64,000 nucleotides of DNA, taken from contig NC_067301.1 of assembly GCF_020740795.1 (NCBI RefSeq), forward strand, positions 5,270,001 to 5,334,000. Direction: 5' to 3'. The stretch is from Apus apus. Lineage: Eukaryota > Chordata > Aves > Apodiformes > Apodidae. The notes under the pieces are model-generated. The model was not told the DNA's origin, ran no database searches, and was given only the letters and a program-made list of their open reading frames with translations. Below are positions 21,968 to 36,900 of this stretch, in pieces (the stretch's first letter is position 1; each line of letters opens with the position of its first letter). A program made the position numbers and the translations under genes.

Positions 21968-24900
21968 GTGAGGCTTTGTGGTATTTTCTGTAGTGTTTTC
22001 ATACAGTGATTAAAAAAAAAAAGTGCTAAGATTTTGTAATAACTGGGAGGTGGAATCACTTAATTTTGTGTTTATTGTTTCTATAAGCCCTTCCAATAGA
22101 GAGTTTTGGGATAGTGCTTTACTGTAATAGTGAATTCTCTTGTCTTGCTGTATGTGTTGCTTTTTATCAACACTGTTAAACAAGTTTATATGAAACTTGT
22201 AGAAGTATGCTTAGCATATGTTATCAGCCTGTTTAATTCATATAATATTTGAGTGTAGTTTTTTTAAATACTACTCAGTAATTTCCCTGTGGAGGGCCTG
22301 TGGCAGGAGGTATTCTGTAGTCTTTGCCTCTCACATTTTGGTGTTTGCAGTTACTGCCCTGTAATTAAGACTGCTGGTTTATGTCATGTTATGTTCACGA
22401 GTCTTCTACCATTATAGAGTCCTCAAATCGATGCTTTCTAATTTATCTTTTGCTACTGTTATCTGCTCTTTCTGGAGAGGTATTTCTATTTTTTATAACA
22501 CTTCAAAGTTTTTTTGTGCATTATTTTTTTTGTAATATTGAGAAAATACTCAATGTATCTCTTTTCAAAAGACAGTGAGGAGAAGCTTTCTCCTTGGTTA
22601 CAATAAAGTTCAGCTCTAAAACCTTGCAGAAGGTTGCTTCTAGATGACTTAATCAAACACTTTGAGCACATGGCACTGGAAAATTAACAAGTATATTAAA
22701 TAACTATGTAAATTATAACTTGAAGCAGTAGTTTTGCAGTTCTCATGAAATCCTATTTGATTATTTTTTTTTCTTTAAAACATGTTGCTAGCCATTTTAG
22801 ACTTGTAATGTTCAAGTTGGCATTCCTCAATATAATTTTGTTTAACAGACTTGTCTTTTTTCTGCTTTGTGTAGGTGCTGTTGAATTGGAAAACTTGCCA
22901 CTAAAGAAAGATGCCTTGAAGGAACTGGAATTACCATTCGAAGTAAAGGCAGGTTTGTATTTTCCTTGTGTGTGCAGGACAAATATTTATGAGCAGGAAG
23001 TATTGCCTATTTTAGAAGAACCTTTACCTGTGAGTCAGAAGCTTGAACAAAGGAAGAAGCCTGGTTTTCAGGTTACCCAGTTCTAGTTTAGCTTGCGTCT
23101 TGCACTCCTTTTTCTCTCAGGTTTACCAAGGGTGATAAAGCAAGTTTACATCAGAATCTGATGGCATCTCTTTTTTGTTTATCTAGGTTTCATTGGCAAA
23201 ATAACACTACAGATACCTTTTTATCGCCCACATGTGGATCCGTGGGTGATATCTATCTCAAAACTGCACTTAATTGGTGCACCAGAGAAAAAAGAAGATT
23301 TTGATGAGGAAAGGGAGAAGCTGCAAGAAAGAGAACACAAGAAAGCCCTTCTTCTAGCACTGGAAGAAAAATGGAAAGTGAGTCACACTAATCTTCCATG
23401 GTGAAGAAACAGCTATGGTAGATGGATTGTATTTAAGCCTCCTAACTAGCAGGAGAACAAATTGCATAGGAAGCTAAGTTAGAATTTGATTCATACATGT
23501 TGTCATAGTGCAGTTTCTGCCCCACCCCTGTCATGTTGGTGTCCCACATATGTTTGAGATAATAAAAACATCCTTTTATTTTCTTTTCCCCTATTCACAG
23601 TAATTTCAGCATCACAAAGTGTGTCATTTCCTGACCTGATGTTAAGAGTTGTGATTAATGCTTCTCTCTATTTTCTCTTTTAGAAAGAGCGACAACAGAA
23701 AGGGGAATCTTACTGGTACTCAGTTACTGCATCTGTGGTCACAAGAATTGTAGAAAACATTGAAGTAAGCCTTTGTATTGTGAAGCTTTTCCCACTTGTT
23801 AAGACTTGTCCGTGTCCTCTGTGCTTCACCTTGTATAGTCCTTAGAAAAGAAATGTGTAAATCAAAGGTAGATGTTTGGCTGAGGACAGACCCTTACCAG
23901 ATTGAACCTTTGTAACTTCAGTCTTAAACTAGTCCTGGTGGGGATTTTAGAAAGGAAAAACCCTCCATCCTGCATCACCAAGGGGAAAATAACAAGTTTT
24001 TTTCGTTGTTTCTAACAGTGGGTGGATAATTAATTTGCATGAAATCTGATTGATGATTTTTACGCATATTTGAATAAACTCAGCAAAATAATTCAATTGT
24101 TTGTGAAGCAGAAGAGTGTGATTAGTTTTTATCAAAACTTGCTTTTCCTGATACATTTGAGAAGAATGTATTTGGTGCAGGAGCTCAAGGTGAGAGTATC
24201 TATACTTTTCTCAGTCCTGGACTCTACATTCTCTGTAGTAACTTGGTTCTTTCAAAGGTTTTCCCAATATAAAATCAGTTTGGGTCACCTTGTATTATTA
24301 GTTTGTAATTCTGGATCATGCTGATGATTCTAGTACATAAAACTAATTTGAGTCTCTTGTTGTCAAATACTGATTTGCCTTGACAATGAAGAGTAATAGT
24401 AGAATAGCAAGGTGACATACACTGTGGTATGGAAGTGGCTAGTTGGTCTGGGGGAGAAGGGCAGGGACTGTAGTGGTATCTGAGGAGAAAACAGAACCAG
24501 AGAGTACAAAACCAGAAGTGAGGAATAGGATTTTTATGAGGTCTAAATAACTACCAGAAACTGGTTGGAGAATTGCAGAAAATAAATACTAAATTGTTTC
24601 AGTATTCATGAATAGTACTGCTGTTCACTCTAGTGATGTAAACAGTTGTTTCTAGTAATTTTTTTTTCCTTTCTAGTTAAAAATTCAAGATGTTCATTTG
24701 AGGTTTGAAGATGGAGTCACAAATCCTTTGCAGCCATTTGCATTTGGCATATGCATCAAAAATGTATCCATGCAAAATGCAGTATTTGAACCAGTAAGTA
24801 TAACTTTTTGGACAAGAACTCATGGCAGCTAAGATGTAATGCTGTATTTATGGGGGCTAGTCAATATTTAGTAAAATGTATGACATTTTAATAACCCGCT

Positions 24901-27900
24901 TATTGTAATAAATCAATTCTGGACATATCATATTGTTCATTGAATATGTAGAACTAAAAGCTACATGGCACATAGTGTGTGGTCTTGACATTATTCCACT
25001 TTTTCTACTTCAGGTTGAGAAGCTGATGCGGAAGAAACAGTTGGATGTTGCCGACTTCAGCGTTTATTGGGATACCAACTGCACTTTACTGGGTGACCTG
25101 CCTCCTGGACAGCTACAGGTGCAAGAGAGAGATTTACATAAGAGAGAGATTGTTGTTGGTAGTGGTCTCCTTTCTGTACTGCAGATGTAACTGACTTAGA
25201 ATTTATTTGATCTGGTGTTTTTAAGAGCACCCGGAGTTTATGGTTTCATGCTATGATGATAGGATACGTGTGCAACCCAAAAAGGCTGTGCTGTGAAATG
25301 CTTTGTTTCACCTTTGAAGAGAGAACATGTTTAAGATAATTTTTTCATGGACTGCCATGGTAATAAAGTGTATTCTAGTATTTGAAACCTTGGCATCCTG
25401 ATGAGTACTGTACACTCATTTCTTACAGAATAAATTTGCTTGTAACCCACAGGAAGCAATGGATAGAAGTATGGAAAGTCGTGCTCATAATTACATCATG
25501 GAACCCGTATGCACTTCTGCTCTTCTTAAGAGAAATTGTTCTAAGGAGCCTTTAAGGTCACGCCAGACGCCACGGCTTGAGTGTGACATTCAGCTTGAGA
25601 CCATACCCTTGAAGCTTTCACAGGTAAGTACCAACCATCTTCATTTAACAGGATCTGGAACAGGCAAGCAGGGTAAATGAGGCCACCATGAGCTTTGTGC
25701 TGTTCACTCTCTCAGGCTGCATTAGCTGTACAAACTAATGAGTCTTCTTGGTGGCTTGGCTATTTATATGCTGTATTGCCCTCTGCTTTATGGGCAGTTT
25801 CTAAAGAGTAACTGATTAAAGAAGATATTTCTTTGCTTTTTGGTTATTGCAATGTCTGCATATTTAAATTGGTAGTTTGACAGAGTGTATCTTTTCCTTC
25901 CCACGTGCTGCAGATGTTTGTCTGCCAGCGCTTCTGAAGATTCTGCTGGTAAAAAGCCACCTTGAATTATCTAGTTGCTGATTTAAGCAATGAAGTACCT
26001 GTAGGGGTCACAAAACTGGTAGTGTTTGTAACTGCTTAAATACCAATGATGGTAGCTTAAAATAATACTTTCTTAAAGATTTTGTTTTAGAGGCAACTGA
26101 AGTGATATACTAAAGAAGTTGGTTTTTTTACAACCAAGCATTACAAATTCTGTGACTGTTTTACTGCAACTGATTATTGTAAAAAAAAATTACATTGGTT
26201 GTTGTAGCAATAGGAGGGAGCATTGCATAGAATCCTAGACTGGTTTGGGTTGGAAGGGACCTTAAAGATCATCTAGATCTAACCCCCCCTGCGTGGGCAG
26301 GGACACCTCCCACTAGACCACGTTGTTCCAAGCCCCATCCAACCTGCCCTTGAACACCTCCAGGGATGGAGCAGCCACAGCTTCTCTGGGCAACCTGTTC
26401 CAGTGTCTCACCACCTTCACACTAAGTAATTTCTTCCTAATGTCCCACCTAAATCTACTACAGAATGTTCATTAGTGGCTGATGTTTGGTTCATAGTCTG
26501 ACATGGAAGGAGATTTCATTCTGTGTGTTTGTAAATAAGGAAGCCTGTAAATTTATTGTCACACATAAGCTACTGGGAAAACATATGTGACAATGGAGAA
26601 CAATATCATGAATTATGATTAGCATTAATCTTAATTCTGAAGCCATATGCAAGCCATTGATACAGATAAGCTAAGCCTGTGGTGGTTTTTTTTTGTTTTG
26701 TTTTTAACTCTGCTTTGCTTTGGAAAACACTCCCACATTGCATAATTGATCTGTGTGTTGTTTTACTAACAGATGCAATATCAGCAGATCATGGGATTTT
26801 TAAAGGAACTGGCTAGAAAGGAACGACAGCTTAAATTCAGGAAATGGAGGCCAAAGGTTACAGTGGCAGAGAAGTAAGTATATCTATATATGTGGTGTTG
26901 TTTATATGATATTAAAAACTAGGCTTGGGAGCCTAGAGAGAAGACAAATACAAAAAGATAGAAGATAATAATATATTAGAGTTTCAGTTTTTACGGTTTT
27001 CCTTTACCTCAGTTTTAAATACTCAGATATAATTCAAAGTTAAAATATAATTATTTTTACCTGAGGCTTTAAATGCTTCTTACATAGCTTCCAAGAACTG
27101 AAATTAAGTTGGAGGTTCTGCCCCCATGTGCAAACTGTGGTGTTCTGAAATATTTGTGGAAAGTGCTGCTATTAAGTTTCTTTTATTGATAAATAAGAAA
27201 GATGGGATCAGTTCAGACCAGAGGTCTGTGTAACTCAACATTTTCTTGTCTTTGCCTGATACAGAACAGCTATAGTAAATCCCACTGAAGTAGTGGGCAC
27301 TTTGCAGAGCACTGTTGTCTTCAATTTGTAGAACTAGCCCATAAATGCTGCTTCTAATATTGATGCTGACCAGTTACCCTGATTTTTTCACTGATCCTCT
27401 CCTGGATCTTTCCACCAGCTAGACATGCACTTGGGTTTGGGTTTTTTTTTTGAAATATTGGTAATACAGTAATTTTCAAATGTTCCAGCTGCCGAGAGTG
27501 GTGGATCTTTGCTCTGAATGCAAATCTTTCGGAGATCAGGGAGCAGAGACAACGTTCCACCTGGGAGTTTGCGTTGCACCGGGCCCGAGATGCAGTGTCT
27601 TACACTGACATGTATTACAGCAAGTTGAAGGGGGAGCCCCTCTCCAATACAGAGCAGGTATTTAGTTTTGAGTTTTCTACAGTGTTGATGAATCATCTTA
27701 CATTTCATTTGTTTCATCTTCCCAAATTTAAAATCTGTTCTAGTTTAGAAATGTCTTTAGTTTTACTGCAGAATGATTCCATTGAACAGTCTGTCTTTTG
27801 AGTTTTTAGTGCTTGAAACCTGGGCGTGTGGGAGGTGTGAGCGTGGCAGGGTTCTTGTGTTTTGTTTTGCTGTGCAAAAAGCTGGCATTTTTTGAGCTGT

Positions 27901-30900
27901 AGCTGGTTTTCACCAAAAATAGCCTGAACTCTGACAGAATGCTCATGTCAGTCTGGCATGCTTTCTTAACTCATCTTCTCTATAGACTCAAAAAGTATTT
28001 AAATATCAGAAGCGAGTCAGGTTACCCATATGGTTGAGTAGACGATGTGTGGAAGGTTGTGGCTAGTTGATGGTGTGTTTGGGGGTGCTTTGTTGTTTTT
28101 TGTTTGTTTTCCACTGTTGATTTTAAGCTGAAGAATTTAGCAGGAAAGTGCCCTGGTAATGAACCTGTGTCCTGCTTCAGAAAGAAGAAGAAAACCCTCT
28201 GGACTATAATTAGCTGCTGTTTATCTTTAGATGTATTAGGACTTTTTTGTTAAATCAGTTTGGGACAGCATGTACCTCACCTGTCTTAACTGCAGGTGTG
28301 ATTCTATTGATTTGTAAGTTGTATGTAATCCTTACTTGTGTTATTTAGTCATAAGCTGTAAGAGTAGGTCAATGTACTGGACATAAAGTACCTGAGAAAG
28401 TGGGAGAGTTTTCCTTTCATATAGCTTGTGTGGTCTTCAGCACAGCTGTGAAATGTGACAAAAGCAATACCATTGGACTAGAAAAATGTCCTTTGCTTTC
28501 TTATTCCATGATACATTGTTTGAACTTGGGTGAATCATAAGCTTCCACAAACAACTTCTTAATTTGTACAAAGAAGACAACATGTCTAAGGAACTGGATT
28601 TGAATACTACGTTGTCCTAATTTACTCAAGACAGAAGGTTTTTTTTGCCTTGGCTAAGCTAGGAATTCTGTTAAAACAGGTTATTTTCCATGGCTTAAGT
28701 TTTGTGCTGCAAACCTTGCTTCTGATGCATGACAGGAGGATGTGGCAAGGAATTTTTACTATGAGAAGTGTTAAAAAATGTATTTCACAATGCAAATAAA
28801 CTTCATTTGTAATATGGGGGAATGTCAGTGTCACATGACAGCTGTTCATGTGCTTAGGCACTTGGATACTGTCATTAATTACTATGTTAGTTTTTTCTAT
28901 GAATCTCTGACTTACTCCATGCAGAGGTGTTTGACATGTTTGTGAACAAGATGGAATACTCTTTTAGTGCAGTTATTTTACCTTTTTTCCCTTTTCAGGC
29001 AGAGATGGATCGGATAGAGGATGAGCAAACTTATGAAGAGTTGAAAATACTGTATGAGATAGTTCATGACAACTTTCATGACCTAGCTGAGGTGAGGAAC
29101 ATTCTGCATACAGGGTAATGTTTGGCATCTTCAAGTGAATTATTCTGAGTCATTGTATTCTGTTCTGCTGGAGTGTGTTAGCTTGTGTTTGAATATTTCC
29201 CCAGTATAAATGGCAGAAATGAGCCTGTAAATGGCTTTTTAAGCACACTTCATAAAATACAGGCTAGTTCCTGTTACAGTACAATGTTGACTCTCTTTCA
29301 AATACAGTTGCTAAAATTTAGAGCTGTGTTTTATGGTGTCAAATGGTGACATCCTTGGTTTAGTGTTCCTAGACTAAGATTTAAATAATGAAGCCATATG
29401 GCTTCAGATATGATTATGCAGCAGTTAACTGATTATATTTTTGTTATTTCTTTGCTGCTGCTCTCCTATATGGGCTAAGTATTGGTTGAAAATAGCACTG
29501 CTGGCATGCTGCAGAGTGCTGAGTAAATAATAAATGGAATAGTGATGTTTTTATATGCTTGTGATATTCTTTCACTTACCAGCAGTAATGTGTATGTACT
29601 CATTGTTCAAACCCAGAGTGTGAAAGAGCCATTTCCTGAATCCCATGGGGGTTCCCCTACTGGAGAATCTGCACATGGAAGTGGCACTGGAATGCTGCAG
29701 TATCTTCAGTCTTGGTTTCCTGGTTGGGGAGGTTGGTATGGATATGCTCAGCAAACATACGAAGGGGAACCTTTTGAAGGGCTTCTGCCAGACACAAAGG
29801 AGCAGTGGAATCCAGAAGACATACTAGGTATGGAAAGGCAGGGGTTTCTGTTTCTTTCGAAAGCTGTTAATGCTGCCATAGTTAGATACCTGGGGAGGGT
29901 GAACAGAAATGACTCTTTGATTCTGTAGTGTTAAAAAGCTGCATGTGTCAGCTGATGCACCTAGGCAGCAGAGCCTTTTTAAACTTAAAAACCTGTTAAA
30001 GAGCAGCTGGGGAAATATTTATTTTAAAATTCATATAAGCTTTTTTATTCTTCAGTAGCCTGCTGGAAACTTACTTAATGCCTTTTTGTGTGGTATTTTT
30101 TTTAATTAGGTGCAGATGAATTTTTTGATCCTGCTGCAGATGCTTCTAGCATGAATACCTTTACGAAGAGAGATCATGTTTTTGCTAAATTCAATCTACA
30201 GTTGCAGGGTGGCTCTTTCACTCTGTTGCATAAGAAGAAGAAGGTGGTACATGCTGAGGAGATTGCTTTTATGCAGCTGGAGTTTTCAGGTATGAAGTCA
30301 ATGTCTGTTCTTTTTCAGAAAAGATGAGAGCTTTGTCTGCCTTCAGACCTTTGATTTTTAATTCTTTAAATTGCTGTACTGAAACAAACTTCAAAATGAA
30401 AATGTGAAAACAGCTTGCAGAAATTGATGTATCAAGTGAAAATAAGTTTCTTTATTCAAATCAATGAGGAAGACAACTGTGTTTCACTATCATTGTAATG
30501 TATTCAAAATTCCCATGTGTAATTTCTTTGGTAGAAGTAAATATATAAATATATTAACATTTCTGAAAGACTTGTTTGTTGGACAATATTTGTTAGCTGC
30601 AAAATTTAAATAAAACCTGTGCTGTGTACTAAAAGCAATGAAAGTATTTTATGTATTTATATTCCAGGCGTCAAGATCTTAGCGGAATCCCTCCCTCGCA
30701 GAAATTCTTCCCTTCTCAAGGTTCAGCTTGGTGGTCTTTTTCTGAGGGATTTGGCAACAGAAGGGACCATATTTCCTGTTCTTGTTTTCCCAAATCCTGT
30801 AAGTGAAAAAAAGCTAAAAGTTACCACGTAGGATGCATAAGTGTGTGTGAAAGTAGTTATGTTCCAAAACTCCGTGCATGTTTTACTGGGTTTGTGTCTT

Positions 30901-33900
30901 CTCTCAGAAAGAGAACACAAAAGTCTTGAAGAAAAATTTCCACTTGTTGAACTCCCTTTCCAAGGATCATTTGTAGAACTCTTCTTTTTTTGCCTTGTAT
31001 GCTTTTAACTTTAAGAGAACAGTTAAATGTGTTGGGAAGAAGATAGTCTGTTGAACAAAATTTTATTTTTGAAACAATGGGCTTTGCTGCTTAATTAGTG
31101 ATTTTTCTTTTTCCTATAAAGCTCCTTGGTCCAAGTAAGGTTTTATTTCACCTGTTACACTAAAAATGCACTAAAAGCTTTTACACCAAAAGCAGAAGTC
31201 CTAATGAAGTGCTGAAAAGATTTCAGAAATCTCTTCTGAGTAAACAAAATTTGAATCTAATTCCATGAGAATTTCCCATGTATTTTGTACTTCCTAATTT
31301 GTAGAGAACTGTCTGAAATTTGCGCTTCAGTCTGTCTGTGACATGAGTAGATAAGTGTGAGCTTCTTGGTCATGCTTGATTCTTGTGTTTGGCTACATCA
31401 GGGAAAAAGTGCACATCATAATCTAAGACTTCTAGGCTTCTCAGGTGGCTTGGTTGATTTTATTTTAACCATCTTTTTCTTTGAAATTCTTGTCAGCAAA
31501 AAGAGGTTGGCTGCATGTCTTTCTTTGGACTCCAGAGTTTGTCATCAGAAATGACTAATCAGCACACTGGTAAAGATTTCATTTTATGTTTGATGATAAC
31601 AAGCATATGAGATAATTCCTACAAGACAGAAATTTCAAAGCTGAGTTCCTAGAATTTGAATGCATACAAATGTTTGTTGTAAACAGCAGAGATAAAATCA
31701 CAGAAACTTTGTTCAGACAAAGGTGTGAGCAAGGTGACTTTGGAGAAAGTGAGTAAGAAAAAATGTGTTTTAAGACAGTAGGAGTTGCACTTGCTTTTTG
31801 TCTTGGTTTGAAAAAAGAAAAAAAATGTTGAAGAGTTGAACATTAGAATCCCAGTTCTGAAAATGTTTTTGTATGTACAAATATGCTGAATTCTGTTGAG
31901 TGTAGAAGTTGATAATACTATTTGCTTTCTGTTACTAAAGAATTTTTGGGCAGGTACTACTTTACTAGTAGTACCAATTAAAAATTATTAAATTCCTTAG
32001 GGTTTGTTTTTTGCTTTTGTCCATTTTTTAATTTTGGTTTCTTTTACAACTACTTCTTGTAACTTATTTGCTATTCAGTTGCAGATCCTGATGCCCCAGT
32101 GTTTGAGATGCTTTATGAAAGAAATCCAATCCACAGCAATTTTGAGAGGCGCCTGGAAGTCAGTACCAGACCTCTAAATATTATTTACAATCCACAAGCC
32201 ATTAAGAAAGTAGCTGACTTCTTCTACAAGGGAAGGGTTCATACCTCAGGTTAACCTTTAATGTGTTTTTTTGGTGGGATGGGGGGTTTTTGGAGTGTGT
32301 ATATATATATATTAATCTCTTTTAAATTTATTCTTAAAAAAAAACACTAATCAAAGAATACCCACTTGAAATTTAAATTGGGCAATACTCTAGAGTCTTC
32401 TCTGGATGATTTTTTTGTTATTTCTTTGTCTAATTGAATCAATTGATTTTGCTTGGGTAGACTCCTCGAACTTAGTAACATTTCAAGTTGCTGCTCTACC
32501 ATATGGTGGATGTTCATGCTGCCTGAATTGAAATTCATAAATAAGGAGGCTTATTTCTGTAATCTCTCCTTCAAATTGGTGGAAAACAGCAGGCTTTTTG
32601 AGAGGACAGTTAAAAAGCACAATATTATCTATAGTAAAGATACAAGGGAAATTGTTCTCATTCCTTCAGTATGACTTCTGGAGGTTAAATTGAGTCTGAC
32701 CTTGGCTACAGTTGCTTGAGGTACCTTGTTTTTTAGATGCTGAACCACACTGGTTCCCTAGGGTTCTAAGGTCAACAAAATTTAGGGGTCTACTACCTGA
32801 ACCTATAACATTATAAAGTGCATTCCTTTGCAATTTTAGTTGTTGAAGTCAGTTTCTGAGGAGGTGAGAGGTGAGAATAAGGATGTTCTTAAAGGACCAA
32901 TTATTTTTCTGTTGATTTTGGCAAATACCAGAAGATTTTAGTTATGTAGTATAATGATGTGGATGATACCTTTTCTCACAAGATGAGAATATTCCATAAC
33001 TTTTAGAAGTGAAATTAAAAACAAACCAACAACCCAACCAAAAAAAGACTGCCTACGCATTCCAGAAACTTCTGAATGTTTAGTCAGAATTTCCTCTCTG
33101 GCCATGCTTATCACCGCTCAGATTTAGTAACTCAGATTGAAGGTCTGTCAAATAAAGAACAGAAAAAGGTTTGGGAAGGTCTGTATTGGTGGAATTGTTT
33201 GTTTTGTGCTTAGACACTTTCTTTTTTCCTTTTTTCTGTAAAGCAGCCTGATGTGTACAGCCAGTGGCTTTCAGCCATTTTCCTATATTTTGCTGCTAAA
33301 ATTTAAAACAGATCTTCTCTTTTGTTATCTTTTTTTTTCCTGATTCAATAACAGATGAACAAAATGATACCTAGTCAGTTTTGTATTTCTTTTGCAGGTT
33401 TTGGCTATCAATCCGAGCTAGAGGCAAGAGTGGCTGAAGCTGCCAGGAGACAGTACAACAAGCTGAAAATGCAAACAAAAGCTGAAATCCGGCAAACTAT
33501 TGATAGGTTGCTAGTAGGAGACTTCATTGTAAGTTTTTACCCCCAAAATGTTTATGTAGGATTTTTTTGCTGTATGTTTTAGGATTTGAAGCTCTGAAGA
33601 GTGGGGTTTTTTTGTTGTTCATTTGTATGGTGTTTTTAAGAAAGTGGGGATTCTGCATGTGTTACTCTAATATTCCTTTTGAAGTCAAACAATCCATTTT
33701 TGTGCTATAGATCTGTTGTGATTAATGAGATGACTTCTTGCCAACTTACTGGTTCCAGCTTGCATTGCAGCCCTGTTACCTCAAAATTATTACATTTTTG
33801 TGTAATTTATTTAAATAATATTTTCTAAATGAAAAAATTGTTCCACCTTTGTGTGGTTTTCCTTAAATTTTAGTTTTCAAGTAATATTAGTATATATATC

Positions 33901-36900
33901 AGTATGATTAATCCCTAAGTTTGGAGTTGGCTATATTCATGCAAGATAGCTTTTTCATACTGCTTTCATGGAAATGAAAAAATACTCGTACTGGGAAAGC
34001 AATGGTTTGATATTTGATACAACACAACCTAGTGCATGTTGTGTTTATGGATAGCCTTGACAAGGATTTATCCCATCTAATGTCATGGAAAAGGTATATG
34101 CCTTCTCTTGGCTATGCAGACTGGTTCAGTCTCCTCAGCTCTGAGATGGGGAGCCCCTCTGGAGATTGATTCCTTGCATCCATCTCAGCACAGGGTGTTT
34201 CACCTGCTGAAAATATTTATTCATTGACTGTAACAGGAGTCTGTGGTTTAACAAGCTACCAAACTTCAGGATGGCTGGTTTGTGAAGGTTAACTCTTCAG
34301 GTGAAAAAGGGGCTAACTAGATTGATTTGTTTTGACAGGTTGAGGGTTTTTTTTGTATGTAGAAGGAAGCTATTTCTTGTGGGTTACTACTTCTTCCTTC
34401 TTAACTTTCAGGAAAACAGCAAAAGCTGGACCGTGTGCCTTGATATTTCTGCCCCTCAGGTGATCTTCCCTGATGATTTCAAATTTGTGGATCCAATGTT
34501 AGTTGTTGTAGATCTGGGAAGAATATTACTTACCAATTCTCAAGGTATGATCTAGAATTATTGCAGCTTTCCTTTTCTTTCCACCTTCTCCTAGAAGTTC
34601 TTTTGTCTATATAGAAAATAGAGAGGTCTTAAGATTATTTCCCCTTTATATGCAGTTTTACATTGTAATTCTGCTATTGTCAATAACATTTTAATAAAGA
34701 TTGATACAGTTTTAAAAATAATGGAGGGAGTGTATTTTGTTTTGTTTTGTTGGGATTTGGAGTTGTTTTGTGATTATATTCTAAATTAAAGGCTTCTCTG
34801 TGGTATCTTGCACTTCTTGAGGGCTGTGAACAGATGGGAAGCTGATGCGTCAGGCGCTTTACCATAGATAGGAATGTTGCTTGGAGTGGCATGAGTTTTA
34901 GCTGTTAGCAGGGCCAGTGTGCTTTGAGTAAGCCGTCCAATTTTGGAGTCACGTGGCTCTCTGTTCTTAGCACAGGTGTCCATAGCTAGCAGAATAAAAG
35001 TGAAAGGGAAATTGGTGTCCTTTGCATCAAAAATAAAGGTCCTTGCTTCTTGAATTGTTGCTTCTTTCTTGTTCCACTAGGAAAGAATGCAGAAAAATTA
35101 AAAAGAAAGCACAGTGGAACTTGTAAATAAAATTAGGCCTACTTAAAATCTAGCTGAGCTGTATGGTGTGTGAGGGTATGTTAAAAAGAATTGGAAGAGA
35201 TCTATGTCATATTCATTTCCTTCATAAAAAGTACAACTGTAGGATGATCTGTTCTGTGGTGCAGTGGGAAGTTGAGCTGTCAAATCTACAGTGAAATGTT
35301 TTGTCTCTGCATGTCTTTGAATAATTTAATATTTTCTAGTACCAACTAATCTCTACAAGGTTTTAGCAGCTTTCTTTTAGTAAATTTTGTCTTAGGGTAA
35401 ACTAGAAAAAGTACACAAATTGTTCATGCAAGATTAATTTGTATTTTCATGTGAAATGGAGACATCGGGCTGTTAAGAGTAGCTTAAGCTTAAAAAAAAA
35501 AGGTAAAGTACAGGACAGTTTTGGGGGTGTTCCTGCTTTGTAGAGTAGAAAAAATAATTTTCTTATGGTGAAGTGAAGGTTAGTAGTAGGCAACAGAGTT
35601 AACTGGACAAAAGCTTCTGATTATAAATATATGGTAGTTAAGTAGCTCTTACCTTCCAGTTGGTTTGGAGGACTATAGGTTTGAAAGAATTGCATAGGAA
35701 AAGTAATGCATTCCTTTTTTAAAACAACTAAATTACAAGTAAATCTCATCGTAATAGTAAGTGGGTTAAAAAAGTGAAACAATAGTGTCTTCAAATAGAT
35801 TCTGTAATGCATTGGCACTGACATCTGCATGCGTGTAAAAAGTGTAGTAAATTTTTGTTGAGGAAAAAAGTGACAGTGAAAAGAGGCGAGGAGAGTTCTG
35901 GATACGTTTTGTGTTTAAAAAATATGTCAGGCAGGATGATCAGGTAATGATGAGAAATGATGACAGGGGAGAATACTTCTGTTCATTTGTTTGCTTACTG
36001 ATTATTTTTTTTTAATCCACAGAAGAATCTAAAAGGAGTGCAGATACTTTTTCTTCAGATATCAATGAATTGAGTGATGAGGAATATAAAACACCGCTTG
36101 CAACTCCTCCCAATACTCCACCACCAGAATCTAACACTAATAGTGGCATCAAAATGTCTGAAATTACTGGAGTAGAAATAACTGAAGAACAGCTACAAGC
36201 ACACTTAATGAGTAAAAAAATGTATGAGAGATACACACTTTCATTTATGGACCTTCAGATCATGGTGGGCCGAGTGAAAGACAACTGGAAGCACGTTCAG
36301 GATAGTGATGTGGGTCCAACTCACGTGGTAGAGAAATTCAATGTTCACCTGCAGTTGGAGCGCAGACTGATCTACACGTCTGACCCAAAATACCCAGGAG
36401 CTGTCTTGTCTGGCAACCTACCAGACTTGAAAATTCACATCAACGAAGACAAAATACTGGCTCTGAAGAACTGCTGTACACAGCTGAGTAAATCTGAAAC
36501 TAAGTCTTCTGATGCCCTACATTTAGGGAAAGACAAGATTTTTGCAGAGGTTGACCAGCTCGGCAGTTTGCATGATTCTGTCATGAATCTAACACAGAGC
36601 GTTGTCATGCTAGAGCAGCACACCAGGGAAGTTCTTGTGGAATCTCAGCTGCTTTTGGCTGAGTTCAAAGTGAACTGTATGCAGTTGGGTGTTGAAAGCA
36701 ATGGGCGCTACATCTCAGTGCTCAAGGTTTTTGGTACTGATGCCCATTTTGTGAAAAGGCCCTATGATGCAGAAGTGTCCCTGACTGTTCATGGCCTGTT
36801 ACTAGTTGATACTATGCAAACATACGGAACAGATTTTGATCTTTTGATGGCTTCTCATAAGAATCTGAGTTTTGATGTGCCAACAGGAAGTCTTCGAGAC

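Noticed and set aside
27205-27280. Possible ancient SINE-like block (gaccagaggtctgtgtaactc)
   Set aside because: Faint resemblance to a dispersed amniote repeat over a few dozen bases; too weak to call without a repeat library.
30908-30972. Exon-like segment after ctctcag reading KENTKVLKK, a possible VPS13D exon 15
   Set aside because: It ends in phase 2 at a weak GT, and joining it to exon 16 creates a stop. The segment at 31497-31569 has the right phases and matches QKEVG and FGLQ.
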